Shown here piece after piece: positions 8,828 through 17,953 of a DNA stretch of 64,000 nucleotides. Numbering within the stretch: the first letter of the stretch is position 1; the number at the start of each line of letters is the position of its first letter. Source of the DNA: Chitinophaga sp. CF418 (GTDB lineage: Bacteria > Bacteroidota > Bacteroidia > Chitinophagales > Chitinophagaceae); assembly GCF_900142925.1 (NCBI RefSeq), contig NZ_FRCN01000016.1, positions 124,001 to 188,000 of the forward strand, given 5' to 3'. The position numbers and the translations under genes are program-made. The notes beneath the pieces are model-generated. The model was not told the DNA's origin. It ran no database searches and was given only the letters and a program-made list of their open reading frames with translations.

Positions 8828-11239
8828 TCATTCAGATCTTAAGCTTTTTACAGGATTGACCATCGCCGCCCTGATGGCTTTGAAGCTAATGGTTAGCATA
8901 GTGATGAGCGCCATCAGGAAAATAGATACTGCAAATATTGCCCAGTTGATATTGATACGGTAGGCAAAGTTCTGTAGCCATTTGTTCATGAGCAACCAGG
9001 CCAGTGGTGTGGCAATCACTGCTGCCAGTGCGATCAGCTTCAGGAAGTCTGCTGATAGCATAGCCACAATACCTGATACAGATGCGCCTAATACCTTGCG
9101 GATACCGATCTCCTTGGTACGCTGTTCCGCGGCATAGGTAATAAGCCCAAATACACCCAGGGAAGCGATCAGGATGGCTAATACGGCAAAGGAGATAAAG
9201 ATCTTACCTGTGCGTTCTTCTGCCTGGTATAACCTGTTAAAGTTATCGTCAAGGAAAGTATATCTGAAAGGTTGTCCCTGCATAGCCGGCCGTGCATGAT
9301 ATAACGCAGCGATCCTGTTGATGACCTGCTGAATATTGGTCGTATTAACACGGAATGCCATGGTGCCCGTATATTCGCCTAATTTGAGTACAGCCGGAGG
9401 GGTCTTGCTGCGTAAAGTACCTGAATTGAAATCCTTCAATATTCCGATGATCTTCATTTTACTGTTGCCGGAGTAAAGATATTTGTCAGTGATATCCGTA
9501 AATCCAAGCAGCCGTGCGGCTGTTTCATTGATAATAAGCGCTGATCCGGTATCAGTAGGCATATCAGGTGAAAAATTCCGTCCGCTCGCCATCTGCATGC
9601 CAAGGGTAGGTATATAGTCGGCGTCTACATGCCATTCCGGAATACCCACCACCTGTCCGGGACTCCTGGCGGCATCTTTGGAGTAGATATTCGTATTCAT
9701 GTTAATGTCGGTAGGCAATGTATTTGTCATGGTACCCGCCGTAATTCCCGGGATTTTCAGTACATCATCCCTGAACCCTTTGGCGTGTATCCATAGTGCC
9801 TGTGTATTTTCTATGACCAATACCTGTTGCCGGTTATACCCCAGCTGTTTATTGTGTATATAACTCAGCTGATTGTAGATGACCAGCGTACCGACGATGA
9901 GCAGGATAGCTGCGGCAAACTGGAAGATGACCAGGCTGTTCCTGAGCCAGCTGCTCTTAAAGCCGCTGGAAAGTTTCCCTTTCAGCACTTTCACCGGTTC
10001 AAATGAGGAGAGGAAGAATGCAGGATAACTGCCTGCCATCAGTCCTACTATGATCACTATAAGCAACAATAAAGGAAGCACCCATGCCAGGGATGCGACA
10101 GTAATGCTGAGCGATTTTCCTGACAATTCATTCAGATAAGGTATCAGTAATGCGGTCAGGGCTATTGCAATGATCATAGCGCAGCAGCTGGTGAGGATAG
10201 ATTCAGCCAGGAACTGTATTATCAGGCTGCTTCTTTGTGAACCCATGACCTTACGCAGTCCTACTTCCTTGGCCCTTCCGGCGGAGCGGGCGGTGGAAAG
10301 GTTCATGAAGTTCACGCAAGCGATCAGCAGAATGATAATGGCAGTGATAATGAAAATGTAGATGTATTGTATGTTCCCCGAAGGTTCTGCTTCATTGGTC
10401 AGATCGGAATAGAGATGGATCTTTTTGAGGGGGATGGATTGATACCTGAAATATCCTCCTTTCTTTTCCAGGTCGGCAAGGTCGCTCCCTGTCATTTTTT
10501 TGAGATCATTCTCCATGTATTTTTTTGTGGCCTGCTGCAGGTATCTGTCCAGTTGCGCCTGGGTGGTACCTGGACGAACCTGGACATATGTTACAAAATT
10601 GTCGGCCATCCATTGCGTTTCTCTGCTGTATTCTTCCTGCGCCATCGCTCTGATGAAATCAAAGTGAAGATGGGATTGTGGCGGTACATCTTTGATCACG
10701 CCTGTAACGGTATACTGGTTGATATTGTCGGTGTTTAATATTTTGCCGACAACGTCCGTACTGTTGAAGTACTTTTTAGCCATCCTTTCCGAAATAACCA
10801 TTGAAAAGGGATTACGCAGCGCCGTAACCGGGTTGCCGGCGATCATATGCAGGCTGAAGATGTCGAAAACACTGGAATCTGCAAAGCAGGCATTGTTCTC
10901 CATCAGGGTTTCTTGCCCCTTTTTCACGAGTATATGTTCCTCCTGGAGAAAGCGCACATATTTTTCAATCTGCGGATAATCCTGCTGCAGTACAGGCCCA
11001 AACTGTGCCGGTGTATTCCTTTCTTTGAATGCGCCGCCATTCACCAGGAAGTCTGCATTTATACGGTAGATACGGTCGGCCTTATCATTGAAGTACTCAT
11101 ACCTCAACTCATCCGTTACAAATAAAGTGATTAATAAACAGGTAGCCAGCCCGATGGCCAACCCAAAGATTGTAATGGCTGAGAAGCCTTTATTCCTCCA
11201 GAGGTTGCGAATGGCAATCTTGTAATAGTACCTGAACAT
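8828..11239 (-). CDS. MacB-like ABC transporter permease (FtsX family)
   Basis: An 803-residue protein from the ATG at 11239 (MFRYYYKIAIRNLWRNKGFS, the standard start of this family); an upstream ATG at 11263 would add eight atypical residues. Architecture: N-terminal membrane helix, MacB_PCD periplasmic domain (about 45-245), a first FtsX domain with three helices (about 285-425), a second periplasmic domain (about 450-650) and a second FtsX domain (about 675-803, with EQRTKEIGIRKVLGAS). The half-domains repeat the motif KEVGLRKVMGS / KEIGIRKVLGA. The partner ATPase is not adjacent, which is usual for these Bacteroidota orphan permeases. The role is likely export of a small molecule or peptide, or membrane-stress mechanotransmission. 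Confidence 0.9.
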   Translation of the reverse strand: MFRYYYKIAIRNLWRNKGFSAITIFGLAIGLATCLLITLFVTDELRYEYFNDKADRIYRINADFLVNGGAFKERNTPAQFGPVLQQDYPQIEKYVRFLQEEHILVKKGQETLMENNACFADSSVFDIFSLHMIAGNPVTALRNPFSMVISERMAKKYFNSTDVVGKILNTDNINQYTVTGVIKDVPPQSHLHFDFIRAMAQEEYSRETQWMADNFVTYVQVRPGTTQAQLDRYLQQATKKYMENDLKKMTGSDLADLEKKGGYFRYQSIPLKKIHLYSDLTNEAEPSGNIQYIYIFIITAIIILLIACVNFMNLSTARSAGRAKEVGLRKVMGSQRSSLIIQFLAESILTSCCAMIIAIALTALLIPYLNELSGKSLSITVASLAWVLPLLLLIVIIVGLMAGSYPAFFLSSFEPVKVLKGKLSSGFKSSWLRNSLVIFQFAAAILLIVGTLVIYNQLSYIHNKQLGYNRQQVLVIENTQALWIHAKGFRDDVLKIPGITAGTMTNTLPTDINMNTNIYSKDAARSPGQVVGIPEWHVDADYIPTLGMQMASGRNFSPDMPTDTGSALIINETAARLLGFTDITDKYLYSGNSKMKIIGILKDFNSGTLRSKTPPAVLKLGEYTGTMAFRVNTTNIQQVINRIAALYHARPAMQGQPFRYTFLDDNFNRLYQAEERTGKIFISFAVLAILIASLGVFGLITYAAEQRTKEIGIRKVLGASVSGIVAMLSADFLKLIALAAVIATPLAWLLMNKWLQNFAYRININWAIFAVSIFLMALITMLTISFKAIRAAMVNPVKSLRSE

Positions 11240-11500
11240 TGAATTGTATTTAGGTCTTGGCAATACGAAATATACGACAGTGCCGGCTCCAAGAGAATGC
11301 CAATTTGTAATTGTATTGATAATGAATTGTTTAGATGCGTATTCTTAGTGTTAAGTGTCCGGTTTTGATATAGAGGTGTTCGCTTTTAGTCAGCGGATAA
11401 GGTACGAAAATTGCGGGGTCACATTTACATGAACGGGTTGCAGGAGCCCGTTTTTATGAATATCTTACCAGTACTCTCAAATTGTTATAAAACCCTTGTT

Positions 11501-12622
11501 ATGAAGAATACCCGACGACACTTCTTACAAAATTTTACTGTTTCTGCGATAGCATTGACTGTTCTTCCCCGTCTGGGAATGGCCGGCAAACCTGATCTGT
11601 ATGAGCAGCCTTATGACGGTCCGGTACTAAGAGTGGCTATTATGGGACTGGGCAGCTATGGCACCAGGGTGGCGGAAGCCATGCAGTCCTGTAAGAAAGC
11701 CAAACTGGTAGGCGTGATCAGCGGTACGCCTTCCAAGATCAAAAACTGGCAGGGGAAATATAATATCCCGGAGAAGAACTGTTATAACTACGAGAACTTT
11801 GACAAGATCAAAGACAACCCGGACATTGATGCGGTATATGTGATCACGCCGAATGCCCTGCATCATGACCAGGTGATCAGGGTGGCAAAGGCCGGCAAAC
11901 ATGTGATCTGCGAAAAGCCAATGGCATTGAACGCGAAAGAAGGACAGGAAATGGTGGATGCCTGCCGTAATGCTAAGGTAAAACTCCTGGTAGGTTACCG
12001 TATGCACTTCGAGCCACATACGCTGGAAGTGATCCGTATGCGGAATGCAGGAGAGTTTGGAAAGATCCTCTTCTTCCAGGGGTTGTGTGGGTTTAAGATA
12101 GGAGACCCTACACAATGGCGTCTGAACAAACAGCTGGCCGGTGGTGGTTCCCTGATGGATATCGGGATCTATGCTGTGAACGGTGCGCGTTATATGGTGG
12201 GGGAAGAGCCTGTATGGGTAACCGCAGAGGAGACCAAGACCGATCATGAGAAGTTCAAACCGGGAGTAGATGAAACGATCCAGTTCCAGCTGGGCTTCCC
12301 CAGCGGTGTAGTGGCTTCCTGCCTGTCTACCTATAGCATGAATAACCTGGATAAATTCTTCCTGAACGGTGAGAAAGGATTTGCAGAGATGCAACCATCT
12401 ACCGGGTACGGACCTATCAAAGGACGCACACACAAGGGTGATCTGAATCAGCCTGTTGTTGTGCATCAGACATTACAGATGGAAGAAATGTCGGATATTA
12501 TCCTCAACGGTAAACAACCTGTGGTGCCTGTGAATGGTGAGGAAGCAGTGAAAGACCTGAAGATCATGGATGCGATCTATCAGGCTGCGAAGACAGGAGA
12601 TAAAGTAAGTCTGAAATTGTAA
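11501..12622 (+). CDS. Gfo/Idh/MocA family oxidoreductase, Tat-exported
   Basis: A 373-residue protein from the ATG at 11501, chosen because it opens a twin-arginine leader (NTRRHFLQNFTVSAIALTVLP); an upstream ATG at 11411 is in frame but adds a non-signal segment. NAD(P)-binding Rossmann motif GLGSYGTRVAEAM begins about residue 47. Family markers follow: YVITPNALHHDQVIRVAKAGKHVICEKPMA, then GYRMHFEP and GGGSLMDIGIYAVNGARYM. Relatives oxidise or epimerise sugars and inositols, and Tat-exported forms in Bacteroidota are often glycoside-modifying enzymes. It is divergent from the MacB-like permease with 261 bp between the starts. A terminator at 12628-12653 closes the unit. Confidence 0.87.
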   Translation: MKNTRRHFLQNFTVSAIALTVLPRLGMAGKPDLYEQPYDGPVLRVAIMGLGSYGTRVAEAMQSCKKAKLVGVISGTPSKIKNWQGKYNIPEKNCYNYENFDKIKDNPDIDAVYVITPNALHHDQVIRVAKAGKHVICEKPMALNAKEGQEMVDACRNAKVKLLVGYRMHFEPHTLEVIRMRNAGEFGKILFFQGLCGFKIGDPTQWRLNKQLAGGGSLMDIGIYAVNGARYMVGEEPVWVTAEETKTDHEKFKPGVDETIQFQLGFPSGVVASCLSTYSMNNLDKFFLNGEKGFAEMQPSTGYGPIKGRTHKGDLNQPVVVHQTLQMEEMSDIILNGKQPVVPVNGEEAVKDLKIMDAIYQAAKTGDKVSLKL

Positions 12623-12627
12623 AGATA

Positions 12628-12653
12628 ATCCGGCAGTCTTCGGGCTGCCGGAT
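12628..12653 (+). terminator. rho-independent terminator after the oxidoreductase
   Basis: A stem ATCCGGCAG / CTGCCGGAT with loop TCTTCGGG, followed by GTTTTATT. It sits 5 bp after the oxidoreductase stop. Confidence 0.85.
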
Positions 12654-12662
12654 GTTTTATTC

Positions 12663-12670
12663 TATATTTG
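12663..12670 (+). promoter_or_regulatory. -7 element TATATTTG
   Basis: TATATTTG fits the Bacteroidota -7 consensus TAnnTTTG and ends 4 bp before the ATG at 12675. If used, transcription would start at or inside the start codon, implying a leaderless message for the downstream hypothetical gene. Confidence 0.4.
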
Positions 12671-12674
12671 TGAT

Positions 12675-13220
12675 ATGAAAATTGGAAGACAGTTTAATAC
12701 CCTAAACCTGAAGGATTATCTCTTCTTCATTGATAATCATAAAAAATATACTGATTTCAATACCCTGGGACTTTACAGGTCGATTATAGAAAATGAACGT
12801 TTGACGATCGCCGATAAGATCGCAGTACGGGAATATGCCCATCAGACGTTTAAAAGATCATTTGATTTTCTGCAGATAAAAGACCCGCAAACTTATCTGG
12901 AGGTGCTGACACTTGGACAGGAACTGACCAGGGTAGAGACAAAGAGGATCTGGGAGGACATCAGAAAATACCAGCAAAAGACAATTGCCGAAAAGCGCTT
13001 TGGACACAGGAACTTTGGGGTTTATTCCAAACATTCCTGTGGCTATGATACCTGTCATCTGAATGGTGTTATGATAAGACAGGGGTCTTTCATATCCGAC
13101 GGGGAAATCTACTTCGGAAATGATAAGAACAGGTATGCCGCTAAAGATAAATCTGATAAACGCAGACAGGAACGGAAGAAAGCGCAGCAGATGATCCGCA
13201 AGATGCTTGAGAATGAATGA
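12675..13220 (+). CDS. hypothetical protein, basic C-terminus
   Basis: A 181-residue protein I do not recognise. It is soluble, with no signal peptide or membrane helix. The N-terminal two-thirds is mostly helical and charged. A short cysteine/histidine cluster, YSKHSCGYDTCHLNG (about residues 117-131), could bind metal. The last 30 residues (KDKSDKRRQERKKAQQMIRKM) form a strongly basic helix that might bind nucleic acid. It begins right after the oxidoreductase terminator with its own -7-like element. Its stop codon abuts the DUF4342 gene on the opposite strand with no spacer. Confidence 0.7.
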   Translation: MKIGRQFNTLNLKDYLFFIDNHKKYTDFNTLGLYRSIIENERLTIADKIAVREYAHQTFKRSFDFLQIKDPQTYLEVLTLGQELTRVETKRIWEDIRKYQQKTIAEKRFGHRNFGVYSKHSCGYDTCHLNGVMIRQGSFISDGEIYFGNDKNRYAAKDKSDKRRQERKKAQQMIRKMLENE

Positions 13221-13478
13221 TCATTCCTGTTTCGGCGCGTCCTCTTCTCTTTCTACCGTAATTGTACATTCCCCGACCAGTGCCGCTAATGCGCCAACAG
13301 CTGCCAGTACGGGTGCTAACAATACGCCCACTACGCCAATAGTCAATGGGAGCGACATCAGTTCCTTACCTGATTTATCCGTAATAGTGATCTTTCTTAC
13401 GTTACCTTCTGCAATGAGTTCTTTTACTTTTTTGAGCAGGTGCTCGCCATTCAGGGAGAAGGATTCTTTAGTTGCCAT
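13221..13478 (-). CDS. DUF4342 domain-containing protein
   Basis: An 85-residue protein matching DUF4342 almost end to end. It has an N-terminal helix (GEHLLKKVKELIAEGNVRKITI), then KSGKELMSLPLTIGVVGVLLAPVLAAVGALAALVGECTI containing one long hydrophobic segment. Function is unknown. The hydrophobic stretch probably sits in the membrane. It converges with the preceding hypothetical gene: the two stop codons are directly adjacent at 13220/13221, so neither has room for a separate terminator. Confidence 0.85.
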   Translation of the reverse strand: MATKESFSLNGEHLLKKVKELIAEGNVRKITITDKSGKELMSLPLTIGVVGVLLAPVLAAVGALAALVGECTITVEREEDAPKQE

Positions 13479-13574
13479 GGGTTGAGATTATAAATGATAA
13501 TTTAGGTACGGGAAGTTACGATATTTTAGATAAAATACTAGTGATAGTAGCTATATTGAGTATAAATAAAACCT

Positions 13575-13880
13575 ATGAAATTGAATTTAGATCTTCCTGC
13601 CTTAAAAAAACAGGCACTTATTTTTACTCCTGCTGTAATTATAGCAAGCGTATCTGTGATGGTACTCATTGTTCTGCTTGTCTTAATGGTGCTTGGCGAA
13701 GATATGGGAAATGGTGTCTATGTACTTTTGCTGTTTATACCCTGTGCAATTGGTGCGTTATTATTAGATGTCTTTCTTCGGATATTATTCCGGAAAGACG
13801 TGAAATATAAAGCGCTATACATGTGGGTGATAGAAATAGTGGCAATGGTGGTGGGCGGTTACATTATTCTACGGGCATAA
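13575..13880 (+). CDS. small membrane protein, tandem paralogue A
   Basis: A 101-residue protein with three hydrophobic segments (FTPAVIIASVSVMVLIVLLVLMVLG, VYVLLLFIPCAIGALLLDVFL and MWVIEIVAMVVGGYIIL). The pattern of two helices, a basic loop (LRILFRKDVKYKA) and a third helix recurs in the next gene, with matching positions FxPxxxxAxxSV, PCxIxxLLxDxxxR and xYxWVIEVxxxxx. No family was recognised. The genes are 42 bp apart and probably co-transcribed. An inner-membrane location is expected. Confidence 0.7.
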   Translation: MKLNLDLPALKKQALIFTPAVIIASVSVMVLIVLLVLMVLGEDMGNGVYVLLLFIPCAIGALLLDVFLRILFRKDVKYKALYMWVIEIVAMVVGGYIILRA

Positions 13881-13922
13881 TAAGTGTTACTCATCTTCTA
13901 TATTTAATTTAAATCAATACCT

Positions 13923-14231
13923 GTGGACGCTGATACTACACCTAACAGGAACTGGGCATATATTTTTTCACCCTGCGTAGTTTTAGCCATTATATCCGTG
14001 GTGATTGCAGGCATTTATACACTGGCCCCGGCAGCACGCAGTGAAGAAGGCGCATATATGATCTTAGCAATCCTGTTTCTCTTGCCTTGCTCAATTATTT
14101 CGTTATTGATAGATCAAATTGTCAGATTTTGCCTGACGGAGGTGAAAAAGAAAGCGCAATACATCTGGGTGATAGAAGTGATGTTGATAGTCTTTGTGTT
14201 TGCCCTTTTCTTTTTTTTGTTCGGTCTCTAA
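13923..14231 (+). CDS. small membrane protein, tandem paralogue B
   Basis: A 102-residue protein starting at a GTG (13923); no in-frame ATG lies close by. Three hydrophobic segments align with paralogue A: YIFSPCVVLAIISVVIAGIY, MILAILFLLPCSIISLLIDQIV and YIWVIEVMLIVFVFALFFFLF. Between helices 2 and 3 is the basic loop RFCLTEVKKKAQ. It looks like an old tandem duplication of the gene before it. Function is unknown. A terminator follows at 14247-14286. Confidence 0.65.
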   Translation: MDADTTPNRNWAYIFSPCVVLAIISVVIAGIYTLAPAARSEEGAYMILAILFLLPCSIISLLIDQIVRFCLTEVKKKAQYIWVIEVMLIVFVFALFFFLFGL

Positions 14232-14246
14232 AAGTATTTAATCCAT

Positions 14247-14286
14247 AAAGAAGCCGGCTCAATTAACAAGAGCCGGCTTTCTTTTT
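14247..14286 (+). terminator. bidirectional terminator between small membrane proteins and GH8 gene
   Basis: AAAGAAGCCGGCTC / GAGCCGGCTTTCTTT stem with the loop AATTAACAA and T-rich sequence on the plus side; A-rich bases before the stem make it usable from the minus strand too. It separates two convergent units. Confidence 0.85.
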
Positions 14287-14301
14287 GTTGCTTAATGAGG
14301 T

Positions 14302-16755
14302 TTAGTTTTTGATAACCTTCTTAGTCGTTACTATACCATTATGGATCAGTTTAACAATATATACTCCCGCAGGCAGGTGGCTTGCAGAGACTGATCTGTT
14401 ATAACTACCAGCAGAAAGATGCTCTCTGAATATCGCCGCTACCTGTTTACCATTGATATCATATATCACCAGGGCTGTTACACCAGCATCTTTCAATGTG
14501 AATGCAACATTAGCATTGGTGGCGAATGGTGTTGGATAGATGCTGAACTGCGTAGTTGACGGCTTTTCAGACGCAACCGCCGCTATTTTCGCGGCTGCAG
14601 GAGCAGTGGCGGTAACCAGTAACTGAGGCGCATTAGACCCTGTTTCTTTTGAGTTAAATACGATCCTCGGCGTACTGATAGTACTGTTGATCAATGCCAG
14701 TGAGATAGCGTTACGGCCTGCAGCTTTTTCGCTGTTCACATAAGCTGTGATATCCCAGTTGTAATACCTGGCAGTGCTATCAGGGATTGTTACGGAACCT
14801 AATGAACTACCGGTAGCTGGTTTGTTGTTCCAGGTAAGGCCGGCTTCTGTCCAGGTGGTGTTGGCCACTGAATATACACCCACAGGAATGTTAGTTGACC
14901 TGATATCTTCCAGTTTGCCATACACTTTTAATACTGCACTGGTAATAGTACCACTCACACTACTCAGGTCAAAACCGATATAGGTCTGCCTGTCATAACC
15001 GGTAGTTTCAGCCGTATTCAGCTTGGTGGACAGGATAGAAGGATCTGTACTGCCATAAGCCGTTGCAGCGTAATCACCATTTCTTATATAAGCGTCTTTC
15101 GTTGCGGTTAATGTAGTAGTAGTTGTAGTTGAAGACTGACCAGTCCTGACCTTTATTTCAGTAATACTGTTCCATGCATTCACGGTGTTGCCATGTCCCA
15201 GGATCCGTACATATTTGGCAGACCTGGCTGCGAATGTAAAGGTTTCCAGTGCGGTACTGGTACCACTGCTACGAAGGCCGGTGGCCGCTGATGTCCATGC
15301 ACTGCCGTCGGTGCTGGTCAGGATATCAAATATCGCACTTCTTGTATCGCCGCTGTAGAAAGCCATATCAACTCCACTTACGTTAGCCGCTGTACCGAGA
15401 CAGAGTTGTATATACTGACCATCGCCACTGGCAGACCAACGGGTATTAAAGTCGTTGTCCAGTACATTGGCCGCTACATTACCATCGTCGCTGCTGGCGC
15501 TTGCAGGCTCACATGTTGGCGGTGGCGGTGTAGTACCAGCTTCCGGTTTCCACCAGTTGCCTGAGATGAACAACTGACATAACAGGCTGTAAGAATCGCT
15601 GTAATAACCGGATTTAGCCGTCTTGAGGAAGTTCCATCCACTGTTCACGAAAGCCTGGTTGCTGCTGTTCGCTACAGCTGCCGCTATAAATGGTGCTACG
15701 AACACCGCTTCAGGATCGCTGCCGGAAACGGTACCATTCAGCTGGTAACCATCTTTAACATTCGCAGGATTACCGCCTGTTTTACCAATGATCCAGGTAG
15801 CGATCTTGTTGGAAATACTCTGGGCATTGGTATTGCCATACAGGGCATAGTCCATTACCACACGTAAAGGTACGCGGCAGGCATTGTAGTTATATTCGTT
15901 TGTCTGCGGACCTTCATCAATGAAATCTTTCGGTGCCGGCTCCGGAGGATTCTTCACCACAAAATCAGAGATAAGCCCGGTAGAAGGAGAGTAGGTAGCG
16001 CTGAACTGATTGTACACTGCATACAGGTTGTTGATCAGGTTCAGCCAGGTAGCATCGCCGGTCTCCTGGTAGAAGGCGCGCATATGGCTTAACATCCAGT
16101 CGGAAGGACGGGTATTCAGCGCGCTTTTGGCGTCCCAGTCACCCAGGTTCAGGCGGTTGGTAGAAGTGACATTGGCTGCTTTTAAGCCATTGGTGATCAT
16201 CTTCTTTGCTTCATTGAGATAGTTGATAGTACCATTGGAGCCCCACTGATAATGCGCCAGGATCAGCGAATAGGCGATATCAATATCACCGTCTGTAGCG
16301 GAATCAAAATGACCCTGGGCGCCCGATGCATCTGCAACCACCCATCCCATCAGGTTGGTGTTGATGCCGCTGTGGAAGGCACGGGCAGTTTTGTACAATC
16401 CGTCATAAATAGTTTTTGCGTTAGGGTCATAACCAGCCATCAGGGCGGTGATCACCATGCCATAGCCATGTCCTTCAGAGGTGCCTAGTGGTACAAAACC
16501 TTCAGCATCCCCGCTGATCTCTCCTCTTACATAATAACCTCCCGGGAGGGATGCAAGATTGTTTTTCAGGTACTTTGATTTCCAGTAATCATAGTAGCTG
16601 GCTACACTGGCATTCATGGCTGCCTGCGTAACGTTGTTCGGTTTGATACAGTTCGGATAGGATACTGCCTGTGGGAAAGGTTTGTTCTGTGCTTGCACAA
16701 GAAGGCTGGTAACACACAAGGTGCTGGTTACCAGTAATGAATAAAATTTAGTCAT
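14302..16755 (-). CDS. GH8 glycoside hydrolase with discoidin and DNRLRE domains, T9SS type A tail
   Basis: An 817-residue secreted protein. The signal peptide ends near VQAQ. The GH8 catalytic domain covers about residues 30-400: E94 in SEGHGYGM is the expected catalytic acid, and SATDGDIDIAYSLILA (D155/D157) is the family signature around the base. Then comes an F5/8 type C (discoidin) carbohydrate-binding domain (about 415-540), a DNRLRE/CBM96-like domain (about 545-715, ATKDAYIRNGDYA...YIGFDLS) and a T9SS type A sorting domain (about 735-817, FSIYPTPFATNANV...GVYIVKLIHNG). GH8 enzymes are inverting endo-enzymes on chitosan, cellulose, xylan or mixed-linkage glucan; which one is not clear here. 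It is divergent from the MBL-fold gene, 251 bp apart. Confidence 0.9.
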   Translation of the reverse strand: MTKFYSLLVTSTLCVTSLLVQAQNKPFPQAVSYPNCIKPNNVTQAAMNASVASYYDYWKSKYLKNNLASLPGGYYVRGEISGDAEGFVPLGTSEGHGYGMVITALMAGYDPNAKTIYDGLYKTARAFHSGINTNLMGWVVADASGAQGHFDSATDGDIDIAYSLILAHYQWGSNGTINYLNEAKKMITNGLKAANVTSTNRLNLGDWDAKSALNTRPSDWMLSHMRAFYQETGDATWLNLINNLYAVYNQFSATYSPSTGLISDFVVKNPPEPAPKDFIDEGPQTNEYNYNACRVPLRVVMDYALYGNTNAQSISNKIATWIIGKTGGNPANVKDGYQLNGTVSGSDPEAVFVAPFIAAAVANSSNQAFVNSGWNFLKTAKSGYYSDSYSLLCQLFISGNWWKPEAGTTPPPPTCEPASASSDDGNVAANVLDNDFNTRWSASGDGQYIQLCLGTAANVSGVDMAFYSGDTRSAIFDILTSTDGSAWTSAATGLRSSGTSTALETFTFAARSAKYVRILGHGNTVNAWNSITEIKVRTGQSSTTTTTTLTATKDAYIRNGDYAATAYGSTDPSILSTKLNTAETTGYDRQTYIGFDLSSVSGTITSAVLKVYGKLEDIRSTNIPVGVYSVANTTWTEAGLTWNNKPATGSSLGSVTIPDSTARYYNWDITAYVNSEKAAGRNAISLALINSTISTPRIVFNSKETGSNAPQLLVTATAPAAAKIAAVASEKPSTTQFSIYPTPFATNANVAFTLKDAGVTALVIYDINGKQVAAIFREHLSAGSYNRSVSASHLPAGVYIVKLIHNGIVTTKKVIKN

Positions 16756-17006
16756 ATACGGTCAATTTTAAGGGTGCGGTTTTTCCTGTTTTACAGGTTA
16801 TTTTGAGTTTTTGTAATGGCTTATGCAAACGATTGCTAAAGTAAGAATAAGTACAATATAAATGAGCAAATTTATTTAAGTAAGTAGCAGGCATCCTGCA
16901 ATTTTACTGCTCTGTTTTCCCTTAGTGGGCATGACCTTGTTGGCTAAGGTGTTGATAAAGATTAAATTTATCATCCGAAAGCTATCTTATCATCAATCTA
17001 ATATTT

Positions 17007-17771
17007 ATGACTATGAGACTAGGGATACTATTATTATGCTTCGCCGCTCTTACCGGAAGCGTGAACGCTCAGATCAGCGCGCCAGATACTTTAAAAACCG
17101 CAAAAGGCTCCCTGGTGATTCAGCCGGTGGAACATGCCAGCCTGGTACTCTCTATAGCCGGTACTGTTATCTATACAGATCCTGCGGGTAAAACAAGCCA
17201 TTTTAGGGGGCTGGCAGCACCGGACATCATCCTCATCACAGATATACATGGAGACCACTTCGATTCGGCCGCTATTGCCTCTCTAAAGACCAATAATACC
17301 CGTCTGATCGTGCCGCAGGCAGTGGCCGATAAATTGCCGGCTTCCTATAAACCCATGGTGACCGTATTAAAGAACTTTGGGGTTACTACTCAAAACGGTA
17401 TTACCATTAATGCCATTCCCATGTATAACCTCCCGGAAACACCCGATTCCAAACATCCGAAGGGTAGGGGGAATGGATATATAGTGAGCGTAGGCGGTAC
17501 ACGCATCTATATATCCGGCGATACACAGGGCATTCCTGAAATGCGTTCACTCAGAAATATCAATGTGGCCTTCGTTTGTATGAACCTGCCTTATACTATG
17601 GACGTAAAAGAAGCGGCAGACGCTGTACTGGCCTTTAAACCCAGGATCGTTTATCCATACCACTACCGCGGTGCAAAGGGCTTAAGTGATGTGAATGCCT
17701 TTAAAGAGAAAGTGAATACAGGGAATAAGAATATAGAAGTCCGCCTGCGCAACTGGTATCCACAGCAGTAG
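17007..17771 (+). CDS. exported MBL-fold metallo-hydrolase (UlaG-like)
   Basis: A 254-residue protein with a signal peptide (MRLGILLLCFAALTGSVNAQ; starts at 17007 or 17013 are both possible). It has a metallo-beta-lactamase fold of the UlaG-like short type, with VEHASLVLSI, IILITDIHGDHFDSAA, IYISGDTQGIPEM and VYPYHYRG. The usual HxHxDH motif reads DIHGDH: the first His is Asp, the remaining ligands are kept, as in a large set of Bacteroidota relatives. It is periplasmic by prediction, with substrate unknown. It is a single-gene unit closed by the terminator at 17801-17827. Confidence 0.85.
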   Translation: MTMRLGILLLCFAALTGSVNAQISAPDTLKTAKGSLVIQPVEHASLVLSIAGTVIYTDPAGKTSHFRGLAAPDIILITDIHGDHFDSAAIASLKTNNTRLIVPQAVADKLPASYKPMVTVLKNFGVTTQNGITINAIPMYNLPETPDSKHPKGRGNGYIVSVGGTRIYISGDTQGIPEMRSLRNINVAFVCMNLPYTMDVKEAADAVLAFKPRIVYPYHYRGAKGLSDVNAFKEKVNTGNKNIEVRLRNWYPQQ

Positions 17772-17800
17772 AGCGGGTTTGAGCCAAAATGATGATATAA

Positions 17801-17827
17801 AGCCGGCATCATATGCCGGCTTTTTTT
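17801..17827 (+). terminator. rho-independent terminator after MBL-fold gene
   Basis: AGCCGGCAT / ATGCCGGCT stem with a tiny loop followed by seven T, 30 bp after the stop codon. Confidence 0.88.
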
Positions 17828-17953
17828 GTGCCCCTGGGAAAAATGTCCATCAGGTTGGGAATTACTGTCATTCTCCACGGAGCCATTTTGAACCATCTTT
17901 GTATCACAAAACGAAACATAAACACGAAAACAAAACGTAAAAATATACACACA

